Source: Alphaproteobacteria bacterium
Lineage (GTDB): Bacteria; Pseudomonadota; Alphaproteobacteria; Rickettsiales; SXRF01
Direction: 5' to 3'
Assembly: GCA_025360345.1 (NCBI GenBank)
Contig: JANYCJ010000135.1
Span: 1-33,550, forward strand
DNA: 33,550 nt
The translations under genes and the position numbers were made by a program. The notes below the pieces were generated by a model. It had not been told where the DNA came from, searched no databases, and worked only from the letters and a program-made list of their open reading frames with translations. Of this stretch, positions 1 to 8,230 are shown piece by piece (the first letter of the stretch is position 1; the number at the start of each line of letters is the position of its first letter).

Positions 1-207
1 AGAGCCGCGGGAGATGATGCGGATCTCGAAATCATTTTCGTGGCGGATTTTTTGCAGGACCAGATTTCCGTCGGGGGAAAGCAGCAGGGGGGTGGGGTAT
101 TGGGCCAGCAGGTTATGTACTATGGAAGACGGTGCGGCGTATGACGCGGCGGGAAGGCAGACAAGGAGGAGAGGGGTTGCCAGCCGGATGAAGCATTTAT
201 TTTTCAT
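1..207 (-). CDS. N-terminal part of a secreted/periplasmic protein, possibly a beta-propeller or S9-peptidase-like protein; truncated by the window edge
   Basis: Not in the ORF track as a minus ORF. Reverse complement from 207 reads MKNKCFIRLATPLLLVCLPAASYAAPSSIVHNLLAQYPTPLLLSPDGNLVLQKIRHENDFEIRIISRGS...: a signal peptide (LLLVCLPAASYA) then an 'LSPDGNLV' propeller-like strand. Open to position 1. Confidence 0.65.
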   Translation of the reverse strand, partial: MKNKCFIRLATPLLLVCLPAASYAAPSSIVHNLLAQYPTPLLLSPDGNLVLQKIRHENDFEIRIISRGS

Positions 208-384
208 GGTGCGATAGTAGCCAAGGCGGGGGTTAAAGTTTAGGGAAATTGTGCGAAGATGGGCGGTGGTTAAAGTTATTTCTTTGAATTATAATAATTT
301 ATTGTTGAATTTTCCTTCATAAAAGCTTCACACTACATCATGGACAAAGCCTTATACTATACAATGGAATAGGGATTTTTGACT

Positions 385-1350
385 ATGCAGGAAAACTGGG
401 TCGACAGGCTCGTAAAGCAGGATTATTTCAGCACGGTGCGGCGTTTCACCGTGGCAGCGCTTCTGGGGATTTCCAGCGTGGTAGGATCGGGCGCGTTTGT
501 TGCCATGGGGGTGATTGCGCCCGCAATCAGCGCGGGGCAGCATTATTTTGAAAAGAAGCGCAAGCAGAAGCTGCTGCTGAATTTTTACCAGGACGAGCTG
601 GGCACGATACTGCATAAAAAGCCCGAGGAGCTGGGGTTCGAAGATTTGGAAAAGACCCGGAAATTCGGCGCGATTTCCGAGCCGCTGAAGGAATATGATA
701 CCACCCAGAAACAGAGTATCGGCATTGCCATTGTGAGCTCGGTGCTGACGGTTGCGGCATTGCTCGGGGCGGAGGTATTTGCGGGGCCTGCGCTTACCAC
801 GATGATGCCCAATGTGCTGCAACTGGGGTTGGTGACTGCGGGATACATGGCGATCCGGCACACGGTATCGGCCACGGCGCGGACGATTTTCGACCATGAA
901 GAAAACACGCGCTGCGTGAGCGAGAAGCTGATGGACCTTGCGGAACATATCAAGGAAAAGCCAATCAGCCCCGTGCAGGTTATTGCTATTTTAACCGAGG
1001 CAGACCCGGCACTGAACGACAACGTCAAAGCGCGTTTCGGCAAAACATTTGAGCAGTTGAGCGCGGTACGGAAAAAAGAAGTGGTGCAGGCTTATGAGCC
1101 GGCGCTTCGCACCATTGCACTGACCGATGCGCTGAACCGCGATGAGATTAAGACCAGCCTGGTCGGGTTTCTGGCTTACCACCAGGCGGACGGGTTGCCG
1201 GAATTCGCAAAATATAAGGCGCTATTTTCAAAGGCCGTTGCCACTGAGCCGGAGATCGATGCCGCTATTTACCCGGAAAAGAAACCCGAATTTGCCAAGA
1301 AGGTTGTGGCGGAGCGGAATGATATCCTGCCGGGGCGCATCCTTAATTAA
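385..1350 (+). CDS. Hypothetical membrane protein with hydrophobic segments near the N-terminus and centre
   Basis: Long ORF (track start 379 is TTG; ATG at 385). Hydrophobic segments VAALLGISSVVGSGAFVAMGVIAPAI and IAIVSSVLTVAALLGAEVFAGPAL. No family recognised. Confidence 0.75.
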   Translation: MQENWVDRLVKQDYFSTVRRFTVAALLGISSVVGSGAFVAMGVIAPAISAGQHYFEKKRKQKLLLNFYQDELGTILHKKPEELGFEDLEKTRKFGAISEPLKEYDTTQKQSIGIAIVSSVLTVAALLGAEVFAGPALTTMMPNVLQLGLVTAGYMAIRHTVSATARTIFDHEENTRCVSEKLMDLAEHIKEKPISPVQVIAILTEADPALNDNVKARFGKTFEQLSAVRKKEVVQAYEPALRTIALTDALNRDEIKTSLVGFLAYHQADGLPEFAKYKALFSKAVATEPEIDAAIYPEKKPEFAKKVVAERNDILPGRILN

Positions 1351-1634
1351 TAAAAGCAGAACATGGCAATCATATTGGCGAGCATGTAGCCTGCTGATTG
1401 CAGTTTGCGGGTGCTGGTTTCTGTGAAAAATGCGGAAAGCACGGCGATGATACAGCCGACACAGGCGAGCGCAAGGTAGCTGCCATTGGCGCTGGGGCCG
1501 TGGTCTGAGAACAAGCTTACAGTGAGGGCGTGAAGCACTACTAAACAAATAAGTGCTGAAAGCAATTCCAGTGGCAGCTTGCGCCATAAGGCATGTGCAA
1601 TATCGTTGTGAAGGTCCTGTACTGTGTGTTTCAT
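1347..1634 (-). CDS. Small hypothetical membrane protein (95 aa)
   Basis: ORF with about three hydrophobic segments (LLSALICLVVLHALTVSLF, LALACVGCIIAVLSAFF, YMLANMIAMFCFY). Convergent with the upstream gene, 4-nt overlap at the stop codons. Confidence 0.6.
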   Translation of the reverse strand: MKHTVQDLHNDIAHALWRKLPLELLSALICLVVLHALTVSLFSDHGPSANGSYLALACVGCIIAVLSAFFTETSTRKLQSAGYMLANMIAMFCFY

Positions 1635-1776
1635 ATGGCTCTCCCGTTTGTTGAAACCAATTTACGCAGGAGGGCATAGGAAAACGATACCGAAGCAGGG
1701 CTTAGCGCGTAAAGAAGCGGTAAACTTATGTATCCTTCTGTATTTTATAGCATTGAAAAGGCTCCTATGCCTTAAA

Positions 1777-2124
1777 TCAATTGGATTTTCCGTCGTAGAA
1801 GATAACTTCGAAATGCTTCACATCAACATTATCGAGGCAGCGGACATTGACGGCGACGGTTTTTGTGCCGTCGGGCGCGGTGCCGGTACTGTAGCTGCCG
1901 ATGCCGCAGGTTTTGCAAAACATATGATGCAGGGTTTTTTTGCCGAACTGGTAATCGGTCTGCGCATTCTCGCCCTTTTCCAGCGTGAAATGGCTGGCCG
2001 GGGCGAAGCTGAGCAGATGGGCGCGCTTGGAGCAGATGGAGCAGTTGCACTCCATGACCTTTTCTATGGTCATATCCACGTTGAACCGTACTGCGCCGCA
2101 ATGGCAGCCACCGTTATATATCAT
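1777..2124 (-). CDS. GFA / CENP-V-fold family protein (glutathione-dependent formaldehyde-activating enzyme-like)
   Basis: MIYNGGCHCGAVRFNVDM...CNCSICSKRAHL...FCKTCGIGSY: the GGCHCGAV and CxCSxC / FCxxCG cysteine pattern of GFA-domain proteins. ATG at 2124 chosen over the longer track ORF. Confidence 0.85.
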   Translation of the reverse strand: MIYNGGCHCGAVRFNVDMTIEKVMECNCSICSKRAHLLSFAPASHFTLEKGENAQTDYQFGKKTLHHMFCKTCGIGSYSTGTAPDGTKTVAVNVRCLDNVDVKHFEVIFYDGKSN

Positions 2125-2446
2125 GTGCGTATCCCTTCTGTTGTTTGATGGGTTTGTGGGGTTGCTTACGGTAACCGGGCCTATAAAAAGCTGGTAGGGT
2201 GGCGGCAATGTAGCCGAAAACGCCCATGGAAAACATGGAAATGAGGAAGCATAACACGCGGCCTTGACTTAGGCAGGCGGTATTGCGAGCGGGTGGTGGG
2301 CAACCCCGGGAGGTGTGTTTTCTGGATTTTATCCTTTGATATATATAGATATAACGGAGGGGTCCGGGTTTCATGATTTTTTAGGTTTTCCCCTGTAATA
2401 TTGGGCACATAACTAGTTTTTGGCCCTCATGTATCACACCGACTCC

Positions 2447-3385
2447 ATGCCAAAACGCAAAACAGCGCAGCTCTGCCTTGGCACGGCGCAGCTGGGAATG
2501 GCTTATGGCGCAGCAAACCGCGCAGGGATGCCAAGCGATGCCGAGGCGGCAGCACTGGTTATGGATGCACTGGACAGCGGCATCAGGCTTTTTGATACGG
2601 CGCAGGCCTATGGCGAGGCTGAAGCGCGGCTGGGCGTGATGCATGACACGCTGTCTGCGCACAAGGCGGAGGTGATTACCAAGCTGGCGCCCGTGCGGTT
2701 AGAGGCGGGTGAGAATCCAGCTGCGCTGGCCGCGCGTGTGGAGGGGCTTATCCTGCGTTCGTGCGAACGGCTCAGGATGGCGGCTTTACCTTACGTGCTG
2801 CTGCACAGGGCCGAGCATTTGCAGGTTTATGAGGGGCGGATATGGCAGGAGTTGCTGCGTTTGCAGCGGGAGGGCCGCATCGGGCGGCTGGGGGTTTCAG
2901 TGGCCTCGGCGCAGGAGTTGCGCATGGCGTTGGACACCGCGGGGGTGACATGCGTGCAGGTGCCGTTTAACATGGTGGACTCGCGGCTGGCGAGTGCTGG
3001 CATGATTGCGACGCTGGCGCAGCGGCGCGATGTGCTGGTGTGCGTGCGCAGTATTTTCCTGCAGGGGGTGCTTAGCCTGCCTGCCGCGCACTGGCCGGTG
3101 CTGCCTGCCGCGCAGGCCAGCGAAGTTGCCGGGTTGCTGGATGAATTCGTGGCGCGCTTCGGGCGGGAGAGCAGGGCTGACCTGGCCTGTGCTTATGTGA
3201 GGGCGCAGGAGTGGATTGACGTTGCGGTGGTGGGCATGGAAAATGGGGCGCAGTTGCGGCATAATGTGGCATTATTCGCTTCAAAGCCGCTTAGCGAAGG
3301 CGAGATGCGCGAAGTGGAGGCTGCCATGCCGGCGCTGCCGGAGGCTTTTCTAAATCCGGCCTTATGGCCGAAAAAGGAGGAATAG
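2447..3385 (+). CDS. Aldo/keto reductase of the nonulosonate/glycan locus
   Basis: Track ORF 2420..3385. LCLGTAQLGMAYG...GIRLFDTAQAYGEAEARLG...VITKLAP...YVLLHRAEH supplies the AKR D-Y-K-H tetrad. Start could also be 2429 (ATG). Confidence 0.88.
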   Translation: MPKRKTAQLCLGTAQLGMAYGAANRAGMPSDAEAAALVMDALDSGIRLFDTAQAYGEAEARLGVMHDTLSAHKAEVITKLAPVRLEAGENPAALAARVEGLILRSCERLRMAALPYVLLHRAEHLQVYEGRIWQELLRLQREGRIGRLGVSVASAQELRMALDTAGVTCVQVPFNMVDSRLASAGMIATLAQRRDVLVCVRSIFLQGVLSLPAAHWPVLPAAQASEVAGLLDEFVARFGRESRADLACAYVRAQEWIDVAVVGMENGAQLRHNVALFASKPLSEGEMREVEAAMPALPEAFLNPALWPKKEE

Positions 3386-5416
3386 GTGCGGACAGTTGCA
3401 ATTATCCAAGCGCGCATGTCGTCTTCGCGGTTGCCGGGAAAGGTGTTGATGGAGCTGGGCGGGCTGGCGGTGCTGGCATGGTGCGTGCGCGCGGCCAAAG
3501 CTATTCCAGGGGTGGATGCGGTGATGGTGGCCACCTCGGTGGATGCCAGCGACACGAAGCTGGCGCAGTGGGGCGAGAAAGAAGGCATTGCCTGCGTGCG
3601 CGGGCCGCTGGACGATGTGTTGTCGCGGTTTGCGCAGGCGGCGCGGGCGGGCAATGCGAGCTATGTATTGCGGCTGACAGCGGATTGCCCGCTGCTGGAC
3701 CCGCATGTGTGCGGGGAAGTACTGCAACTGCTGAAGCGCGGGCATTGCGATTATGTGAGCAACTGCGTGCCGAGGCAATGGCCCGATGGCACGGATTGCG
3801 AGGCCTTTACCGTAGAAGCGCTTTATGCCGCGGAAGCCGAGGCGAATATGCCGGGAATGCGCGAGCATGTGACGCCGTTTATCCGCAATAACCAGCAACG
3901 TTTCAAAGTGCGCAGCCTGACCTGCCCGCTGCCGGGGCTGGGGGTTGAGCGGTGGACGCTGGATTATCCTGAGGATTTTTCATTCCTGAGCGAGGTGGTG
4001 AGGCATTTGCCGAAGGGGCGCGCGCCGAGCTATCTTGAGGTGCTGGATGTGCTGGCGGCGCATCATGATTTAAGGGAATTGCACCCGGTGCCGGAAGCGG
4101 CGGCGGCTGCGCCCAAGCCGCGAGGGGCATCGCCTTCATTTGAGATGTCGCGCCATTCGCTGGAGGAGGCGGAGCGGTATATTCCGCAAGGTTCGCAGAC
4201 CTACAGCAAGAGCGTGCGGCAGTTCCCGGTGGGCCATGCGCCGCTGTTCGTGACACATGGCGAGGGCGGGCGGTTGTGGGATGTGGACGGCAATGAATAT
4301 GTGGACATGATAAGCGGGTTGCTGCCGGTGGTGCTGGGCTACGCCGACCCGGATGTGGATTATGCGATACGCGAGCAGCTGGGGCATGGGATTACGTTCA
4401 GCCTGCCGACGCTGCTGGAGACGGAATTGGCGCGGCGGATGGGCGATATGGTGCCGTGCGCGGAGAAAATACGCTTTGCCAAAAACGGTTCGGACGTGAC
4501 GTCGGCGGCGATACGGATTGCGCGGGCGTATACTTCCCGCGAGCGGGTGATGGTGTGCGGCTATCATGGCTGGCAGGACTGGTATATCGGCTCGACCTCG
4601 CGGTTTAAAGGGGTGCCAAAGGCGGTGCAGGGGCTGACGCACGGCGTTGCGTATAACGACCTTGCGGCGGTGGAGCAGATGCTGCTCAAGCACCCGGGGG
4701 AATTCGCAGCGATGATTATGGAGCCGGTGAATGTGATGGTGCCGGAGGACGGGTATTTTAAAGAGCTTAAATCGCTGCTGCACAGGCATGGTACGCTGCT
4801 GGTGTTTGACGAAGTGATTACCGGATTCCGGCTGGCCAAGGGCGGGGCGCAGGCGTATTTCAATGTGACGCCAGACCTTGCATGTTTTGGCAAGGCGATG
4901 GGCAACGGTATGCCGATTTCGGCACTGGCAGGGCGGGCGGATGTGATGCACGAAATGGACCAGATTTTCTTTTCCGGCACGTTTGGTGGGGAGGCGCTTT
5001 CGCTTGCGGCTTCCATCGCGGTGCTGGACAAGATCAACCGGATGCCGGTGATCGAGACGCTGTGGCGAAACGGCGCGGCCATTCGCATAGGCGTGGAGCA
5101 GCTGGTGCGGAAACATGCGCTGGACGGGGTGATGGTTATGAAGGGGCTGGACCCGTGGGTGATCCTTGACTTCCTGCCGCAGCCGACGGCCAGCCGCGAG
5201 GCGATGAAGACGATGTTCATGACGCAGATGGTGGCGCAGGGTGTGCTGGTGGTGGGCTCACATAATGTGAACTACGCGCATAATGCCGCCGATATTGCGC
5301 AGGTGCTGCAGGCGTATGACCTGGTTTTGAAGAAAATGTCTGCTGCATTGATGCGCGGCACGCTGGAGCAAGATTTACCGTGCCCAGTAATTTACCCAGC
5401 GTTTAGTGTGAGGTGA
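3386..5416 (+). CDS. Bifunctional fusion: SpsF/PseF-like cytidylyltransferase (N) plus class III, glutamate-1-semialdehyde aminotransferase-like PLP enzyme (C)
   Basis: N-terminus MRTVAIIQARMSSSRLPGKVL...LTADCPLLDP is SpsF (COG1861)-type. Ala/Pro linker PEAAAAAPKPRGASPS. C-terminus NEYVDMISGLLPVVLGYADPDV...RFAKNGSDVTSAAIRIARAYT...LLVFDEVITGFR...CFGKAMGNGMPISALAGRADVM is class III aminotransferase with the PLP lysine context intact. GTG start directly after the AKR stop. Confidence 0.9.
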   Translation: MRTVAIIQARMSSSRLPGKVLMELGGLAVLAWCVRAAKAIPGVDAVMVATSVDASDTKLAQWGEKEGIACVRGPLDDVLSRFAQAARAGNASYVLRLTADCPLLDPHVCGEVLQLLKRGHCDYVSNCVPRQWPDGTDCEAFTVEALYAAEAEANMPGMREHVTPFIRNNQQRFKVRSLTCPLPGLGVERWTLDYPEDFSFLSEVVRHLPKGRAPSYLEVLDVLAAHHDLRELHPVPEAAAAAPKPRGASPSFEMSRHSLEEAERYIPQGSQTYSKSVRQFPVGHAPLFVTHGEGGRLWDVDGNEYVDMISGLLPVVLGYADPDVDYAIREQLGHGITFSLPTLLETELARRMGDMVPCAEKIRFAKNGSDVTSAAIRIARAYTSRERVMVCGYHGWQDWYIGSTSRFKGVPKAVQGLTHGVAYNDLAAVEQMLLKHPGEFAAMIMEPVNVMVPEDGYFKELKSLLHRHGTLLVFDEVITGFRLAKGGAQAYFNVTPDLACFGKAMGNGMPISALAGRADVMHEMDQIFFSGTFGGEALSLAASIAVLDKINRMPVIETLWRNGAAIRIGVEQLVRKHALDGVMVMKGLDPWVILDFLPQPTASREAMKTMFMTQMVAQGVLVVGSHNVNYAHNAADIAQVLQAYDLVLKKMSAALMRGTLEQDLPCPVIYPAFSVR

Positions 5417-5417
5417 T

Positions 5418-6068
5418 ATGAGCGGCAGCCAGAAGGCGATATTTTTAAACGGCGAAGGCGACGGCTGGTTTGTGCGCAACAAGGACGGGCTGGCGGGGCG
5501 CGAGGCGGGGGACGACCCGGTGCTGGGGCTGCTTGCAGGCATGGAGCTTGGCGGCAAGGCGATTTTGGAAGTGGGATGCGCGGATGGCTGGCGCCTGCGC
5601 AAGCTGGAGGCCATGGGCGCGATGTGTAGCGGGGTGGACCCTTCGGCGCAGGCGATCGAGGCGGGGGGCGCGTGTGCGCCGAAACAGGTATTGAAGGTGG
5701 GTACGGCGGATGCGCTGGCTTTTGCCGACCAGTCTTTCGACGTGGTGATTTATGGTTTTTGCTTATATCTTTGCGACCGCGCTGATTTGTTCCGTATTGC
5801 CGCCGAAGGCGACCGGGTGCTGCGAGAGGGCGGGTTGCTGGTGATTTATGATTTCTGCACGGATACGGCTTACCGCAACCCTTATAGCCATAGCGCGGGC
5901 ATGTATTCGTATAAGATGCGCTATGGGGATTTGTTTAGCTGGAACCCTGCGTATGCCATGGTGCATCATGAGCTGGTGCATGGCGGGGATGCGATGGATG
6001 AGCGGGTGGGAATTACTGTTTTGCGCAAGCAGCTGCGCGAGGCGTATCCGGACAACCCGTATCGCTAG
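5418..6068 (+). CDS. SAM-dependent methyltransferase (class I)
   Basis: AILEVGCADGWRLRKLEAMGAMCSGVDPSAQAIE (motif I GCADG) and ADALAFADQSFDVVIYGFCLYLC. Starts 1 nt after the fusion gene stop. Confidence 0.87.
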   Translation: MSGSQKAIFLNGEGDGWFVRNKDGLAGREAGDDPVLGLLAGMELGGKAILEVGCADGWRLRKLEAMGAMCSGVDPSAQAIEAGGACAPKQVLKVGTADALAFADQSFDVVIYGFCLYLCDRADLFRIAAEGDRVLREGGLLVIYDFCTDTAYRNPYSHSAGMYSYKMRYGDLFSWNPAYAMVHHELVHGGDAMDERVGITVLRKQLREAYPDNPYR

Positions 6069-7223
6069 CTAGGCGAGGCTGGTGCGGAGTGCGGCTGCGA
6101 CGCGTTGCTGATCGGCGGAGGACATGCCGGGATGCAGGGGGATGCTGAGCAGGCCGGAAAAGAATGCTTCCGAGGCGGGGAACTGGCCGGGTGTGAAGCC
6201 TAAATTTTGATAATACGGGTGCAGGTGGATGGGCATATAGTGCACATTCACGCCGATTTTCTGGGCGCGCAGCGCGGCGAACACCGCATCACGCGTGGTG
6301 GATTTGCTGGTGATGTGCACGACGTAGAGGTGCCAGCCGGAATGGGAGTCTGGGGGTGGAAGCTGCAGGGGCAGGCCACTGAGCAGGGCGGGATAGCTTT
6401 GGGCTAGGGCGCGGCGGGCAGCCATGAAACGGTCTAATTTGCGCAGCTGGCTGGTGCCGAGGGCGGCCTGGAAATCGGTCATGCGGTAGTTGTAGCCGAG
6501 GCTTTGCTGTTCGTAATACCAGGCGGGCTTGTTCTGGTGGACGAACTGCGCGGCGTCGCGGGTGATGCCGTGGCTGCGGAGGTGGCGGATTTTATCGGCG
6601 AGGGGTTTGCTGTGGGTGAGCACGGCGCCGCCTTCGCCGGTGGTGATGGGCTTTACGGGGTGAAAGCTGAAGACGGTGGCCTCGGTACGTGGATCGGAGC
6701 CTACGGGTTTTCCGTTTGCATAGTTCGCGCCAAGGGCGTGGGCGGCGTCTTCGATGAGGGCGAAGCCGTATTTATCCTTCAGGGCGTAAAACGCCTCCAT
6801 CTCGCAGGCGCGGCCAGTGTAGTGAACGATGGTGACGAGTTTGGGTTTTTCTTTCGCGGCTTTGAGTTTTTCTTCGAGGGCATGGGGGCTCATGTTGCCC
6901 GTGGCGGGGTCGATATCCACGAAGTCTATTTTCGCACCGACATAGAGCGCGCTGTTGGAGGTGGCGAGGAAGCTCATTGGCGTGGTCCAGACGAGGTCTC
7001 CGCAGGTGATGCCAAGTGCGATGCAGGACAGGTGAAGGCCTGCGGTGGCGCTGGAGACGGCGACGGCGTGGGGGGCTTTTGCGTATGTGCCGAGGGCTTG
7101 CTCAAAGGCTTCAATGGCAGGTCCCTGGGTCAGGAAATCGGAACGGAGCACGGCGGTGACGGCGGCGATGTCTTCGTCGTCTATCTGCTGGCAGCTGTAG
7201 TGAATGAAGGGCAGCTCGGTCAT
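6069..7223 (-). CDS. pseC: UDP-4-amino-4,6-dideoxy-N-acetyl-beta-L-altrosamine transaminase (DegT/DnrJ/EryC1 family)
   Basis: FIHYSCQQIDDEDIAAVTAVLRSDFLTQGPAIEAFE...VSSATAGLHLSCIALGI...VWTTPMSFLATSNSALYVGAKIDFVDID...LIEDAAHALGA...SFHPVKPITTGEGGAVLT. Adjacent to pseB. Confidence 0.92.
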   Translation of the reverse strand: MTELPFIHYSCQQIDDEDIAAVTAVLRSDFLTQGPAIEAFEQALGTYAKAPHAVAVSSATAGLHLSCIALGITCGDLVWTTPMSFLATSNSALYVGAKIDFVDIDPATGNMSPHALEEKLKAAKEKPKLVTIVHYTGRACEMEAFYALKDKYGFALIEDAAHALGANYANGKPVGSDPRTEATVFSFHPVKPITTGEGGAVLTHSKPLADKIRHLRSHGITRDAAQFVHQNKPAWYYEQQSLGYNYRMTDFQAALGTSQLRKLDRFMAARRALAQSYPALLSGLPLQLPPPDSHSGWHLYVVHITSKSTTRDAVFAALRAQKIGVNVHYMPIHLHPYYQNLGFTPGQFPASEAFFSGLLSIPLHPGMSSADQQRVAAALRTSLA

Positions 7224-8230
7224 TAATACTCGATCTTGGCGTGGCGGATGAGGTCGTTTAGTTCCGAGACGGAAAGGAACTGGCCGTTGTTATACGAATT
7301 ATACTCGAAATTCGGGGGCACGGGCACGCCTTTTTCGTTCAGCCCATTTACGGCATAATCGGGGCGGGTCTGGTAATAAAATGCGGGCTGGATGACGTAG
7401 TGGTCATGGAATTCGAGCGTCTGGCTGCTTAGCTCGGCAGGACACATGACTTCGTGCATTTTTTCGCCGGGGCGGATGCCGATGTTTTTCATCTGTGCGC
7501 CGGGGGAGATGGCTTGAGCGAGGTCGGCCATGCGCATGGAGGGGATTTTGGGGATGAAGGTTTCGCCGCCGCGCATACGCTCGAAGCTTTTGAGCACGAA
7601 TTCAACGCCCTGCGGAAGGCTGATCCAGAAGCGGGTCATGTCGGGGTCGGTGAGGGGGAGTTCTTTTGCGCCTTGCGCCACCAGTTTCATGAACAAGGGG
7701 ACAACGGAGCCGCGCGAACCGATGACGTTTCCGTACCGCACGACGGCGAAGGCGGTTTTGCGCGCGCCGCGGATGTTGTTGGCGGCGATGAAGAGCTTGT
7801 CTGCCACCAGCTTGGTTGCGCCGTAGAGATTGATGGGGGCGGCGGCTTTGTCGGTGGACAGGGCGATGACTTTGGTGACGCCTTTTTCCATGGCGGCCAT
7901 GGCGACGTTCTGGGAGCCTTCGATATTCGTTTTGACGGCTTCACCGGGGTTGTATTCCAGTGCGGGGACTTGTTTCAGGGCGGCGGCGTGCACGACATAA
8001 TCTACCCCGGTCATGGCCATCATGATGCGTTCGCGGTCCCGGATGTCGCCGAGGAAATAGCGCATACATTCATGGTTGAACTCGCCCTGCTGCATTTCGT
8101 ATTGCTTCAGTTCATCACGCGAGAAGACGATGAGGCGGTGCGGCTTATAGCGGCTCAGCACGGTGCGGATGAATTGCTTGCCGAAGGAGCCGGTGCCCCC
8201 GGTTACTAAGATCACTTTACCGTCAAACAC
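7223..8230 (-). CDS. pseB: UDP-N-acetylglucosamine 4,6-dehydratase (inverting)
   Basis: MFDGKVILVTGGTGSFGKQFIRTVL...YKPHRLIVFSRDELKQYEMQ...FLGDIRDRERIMMAMTGVDYVVHAAALKQVPALEYNPGEAVKTNIEGSQNVAMAA...STDKAAAPINLYGATK: full PseB signature. Confidence 0.95.
   Translation of the reverse strand: MFDGKVILVTGGTGSFGKQFIRTVLSRYKPHRLIVFSRDELKQYEMQQGEFNHECMRYFLGDIRDRERIMMAMTGVDYVVHAAALKQVPALEYNPGEAVKTNIEGSQNVAMAAMEKGVTKVIALSTDKAAAPINLYGATKLVADKLFIAANNIRGARKTAFAVVRYGNVIGSRGSVVPLFMKLVAQGAKELPLTDPDMTRFWISLPQGVEFVLKSFERMRGGETFIPKIPSMRMADLAQAISPGAQMKNIGIRPGEKMHEVMCPAELSSQTLEFHDHYVIQPAFYYQTRPDYAVNGLNEKGVPVPPNFEYNSYNNGQFLSVSELNDLIRHAKIEY

Noticed and set aside
352-1043. Minus-strand ORFs at 352..948, 527..760 and 585..1043
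   Set aside because: Overlap the plausible plus-strand CDS 385..1350 and show reverse-frame composition; the plus frame has coherent hydrophobic and charged segments.
1624-2148. 174-aa plus-strand ORF over the GFA gene
   Set aside because: The minus strand encodes clear GFA cysteine motifs; the plus ORF is a shadow.
2181-2408. Small minus-strand ORFs in the 2125-2428 intergenic region (2114..2374, 2181..2408)
   Set aside because: No coding signature or coherent domain; probably non-coding with an AT-rich promoter-like segment. No tRNA cloverleaf found.
4136-5116. 326-aa minus-strand ORF opposite the SpsF-HemL fusion
   Set aside because: Antisense shadow of a confident CDS; His/Arg/Pro-rich composition typical of reverse frames in GC-rich genes.
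3386-5416. Possibility that the SpsF-HemL fusion is two genes joined by a frameshift artefact
   Set aside because: Both domains are in one frame joined by a plausible Ala/Pro linker with no internal stop or SD-led start evident; kept as a fusion, though read-level confirmation is advisable.
6061-6075. ctagctag palindrome at the methyltransferase/pseC convergent junction as a terminator
   Set aside because: Explained by two abutting TAG stop codons; too short and without a U-tract.
6504-8209. Long plus-strand ORFs (6504..7226, 7454..8209) opposite pseC and pseB
   Set aside because: Gly/Val/His-rich shadow ORFs of strongly supported pseC/pseB genes.
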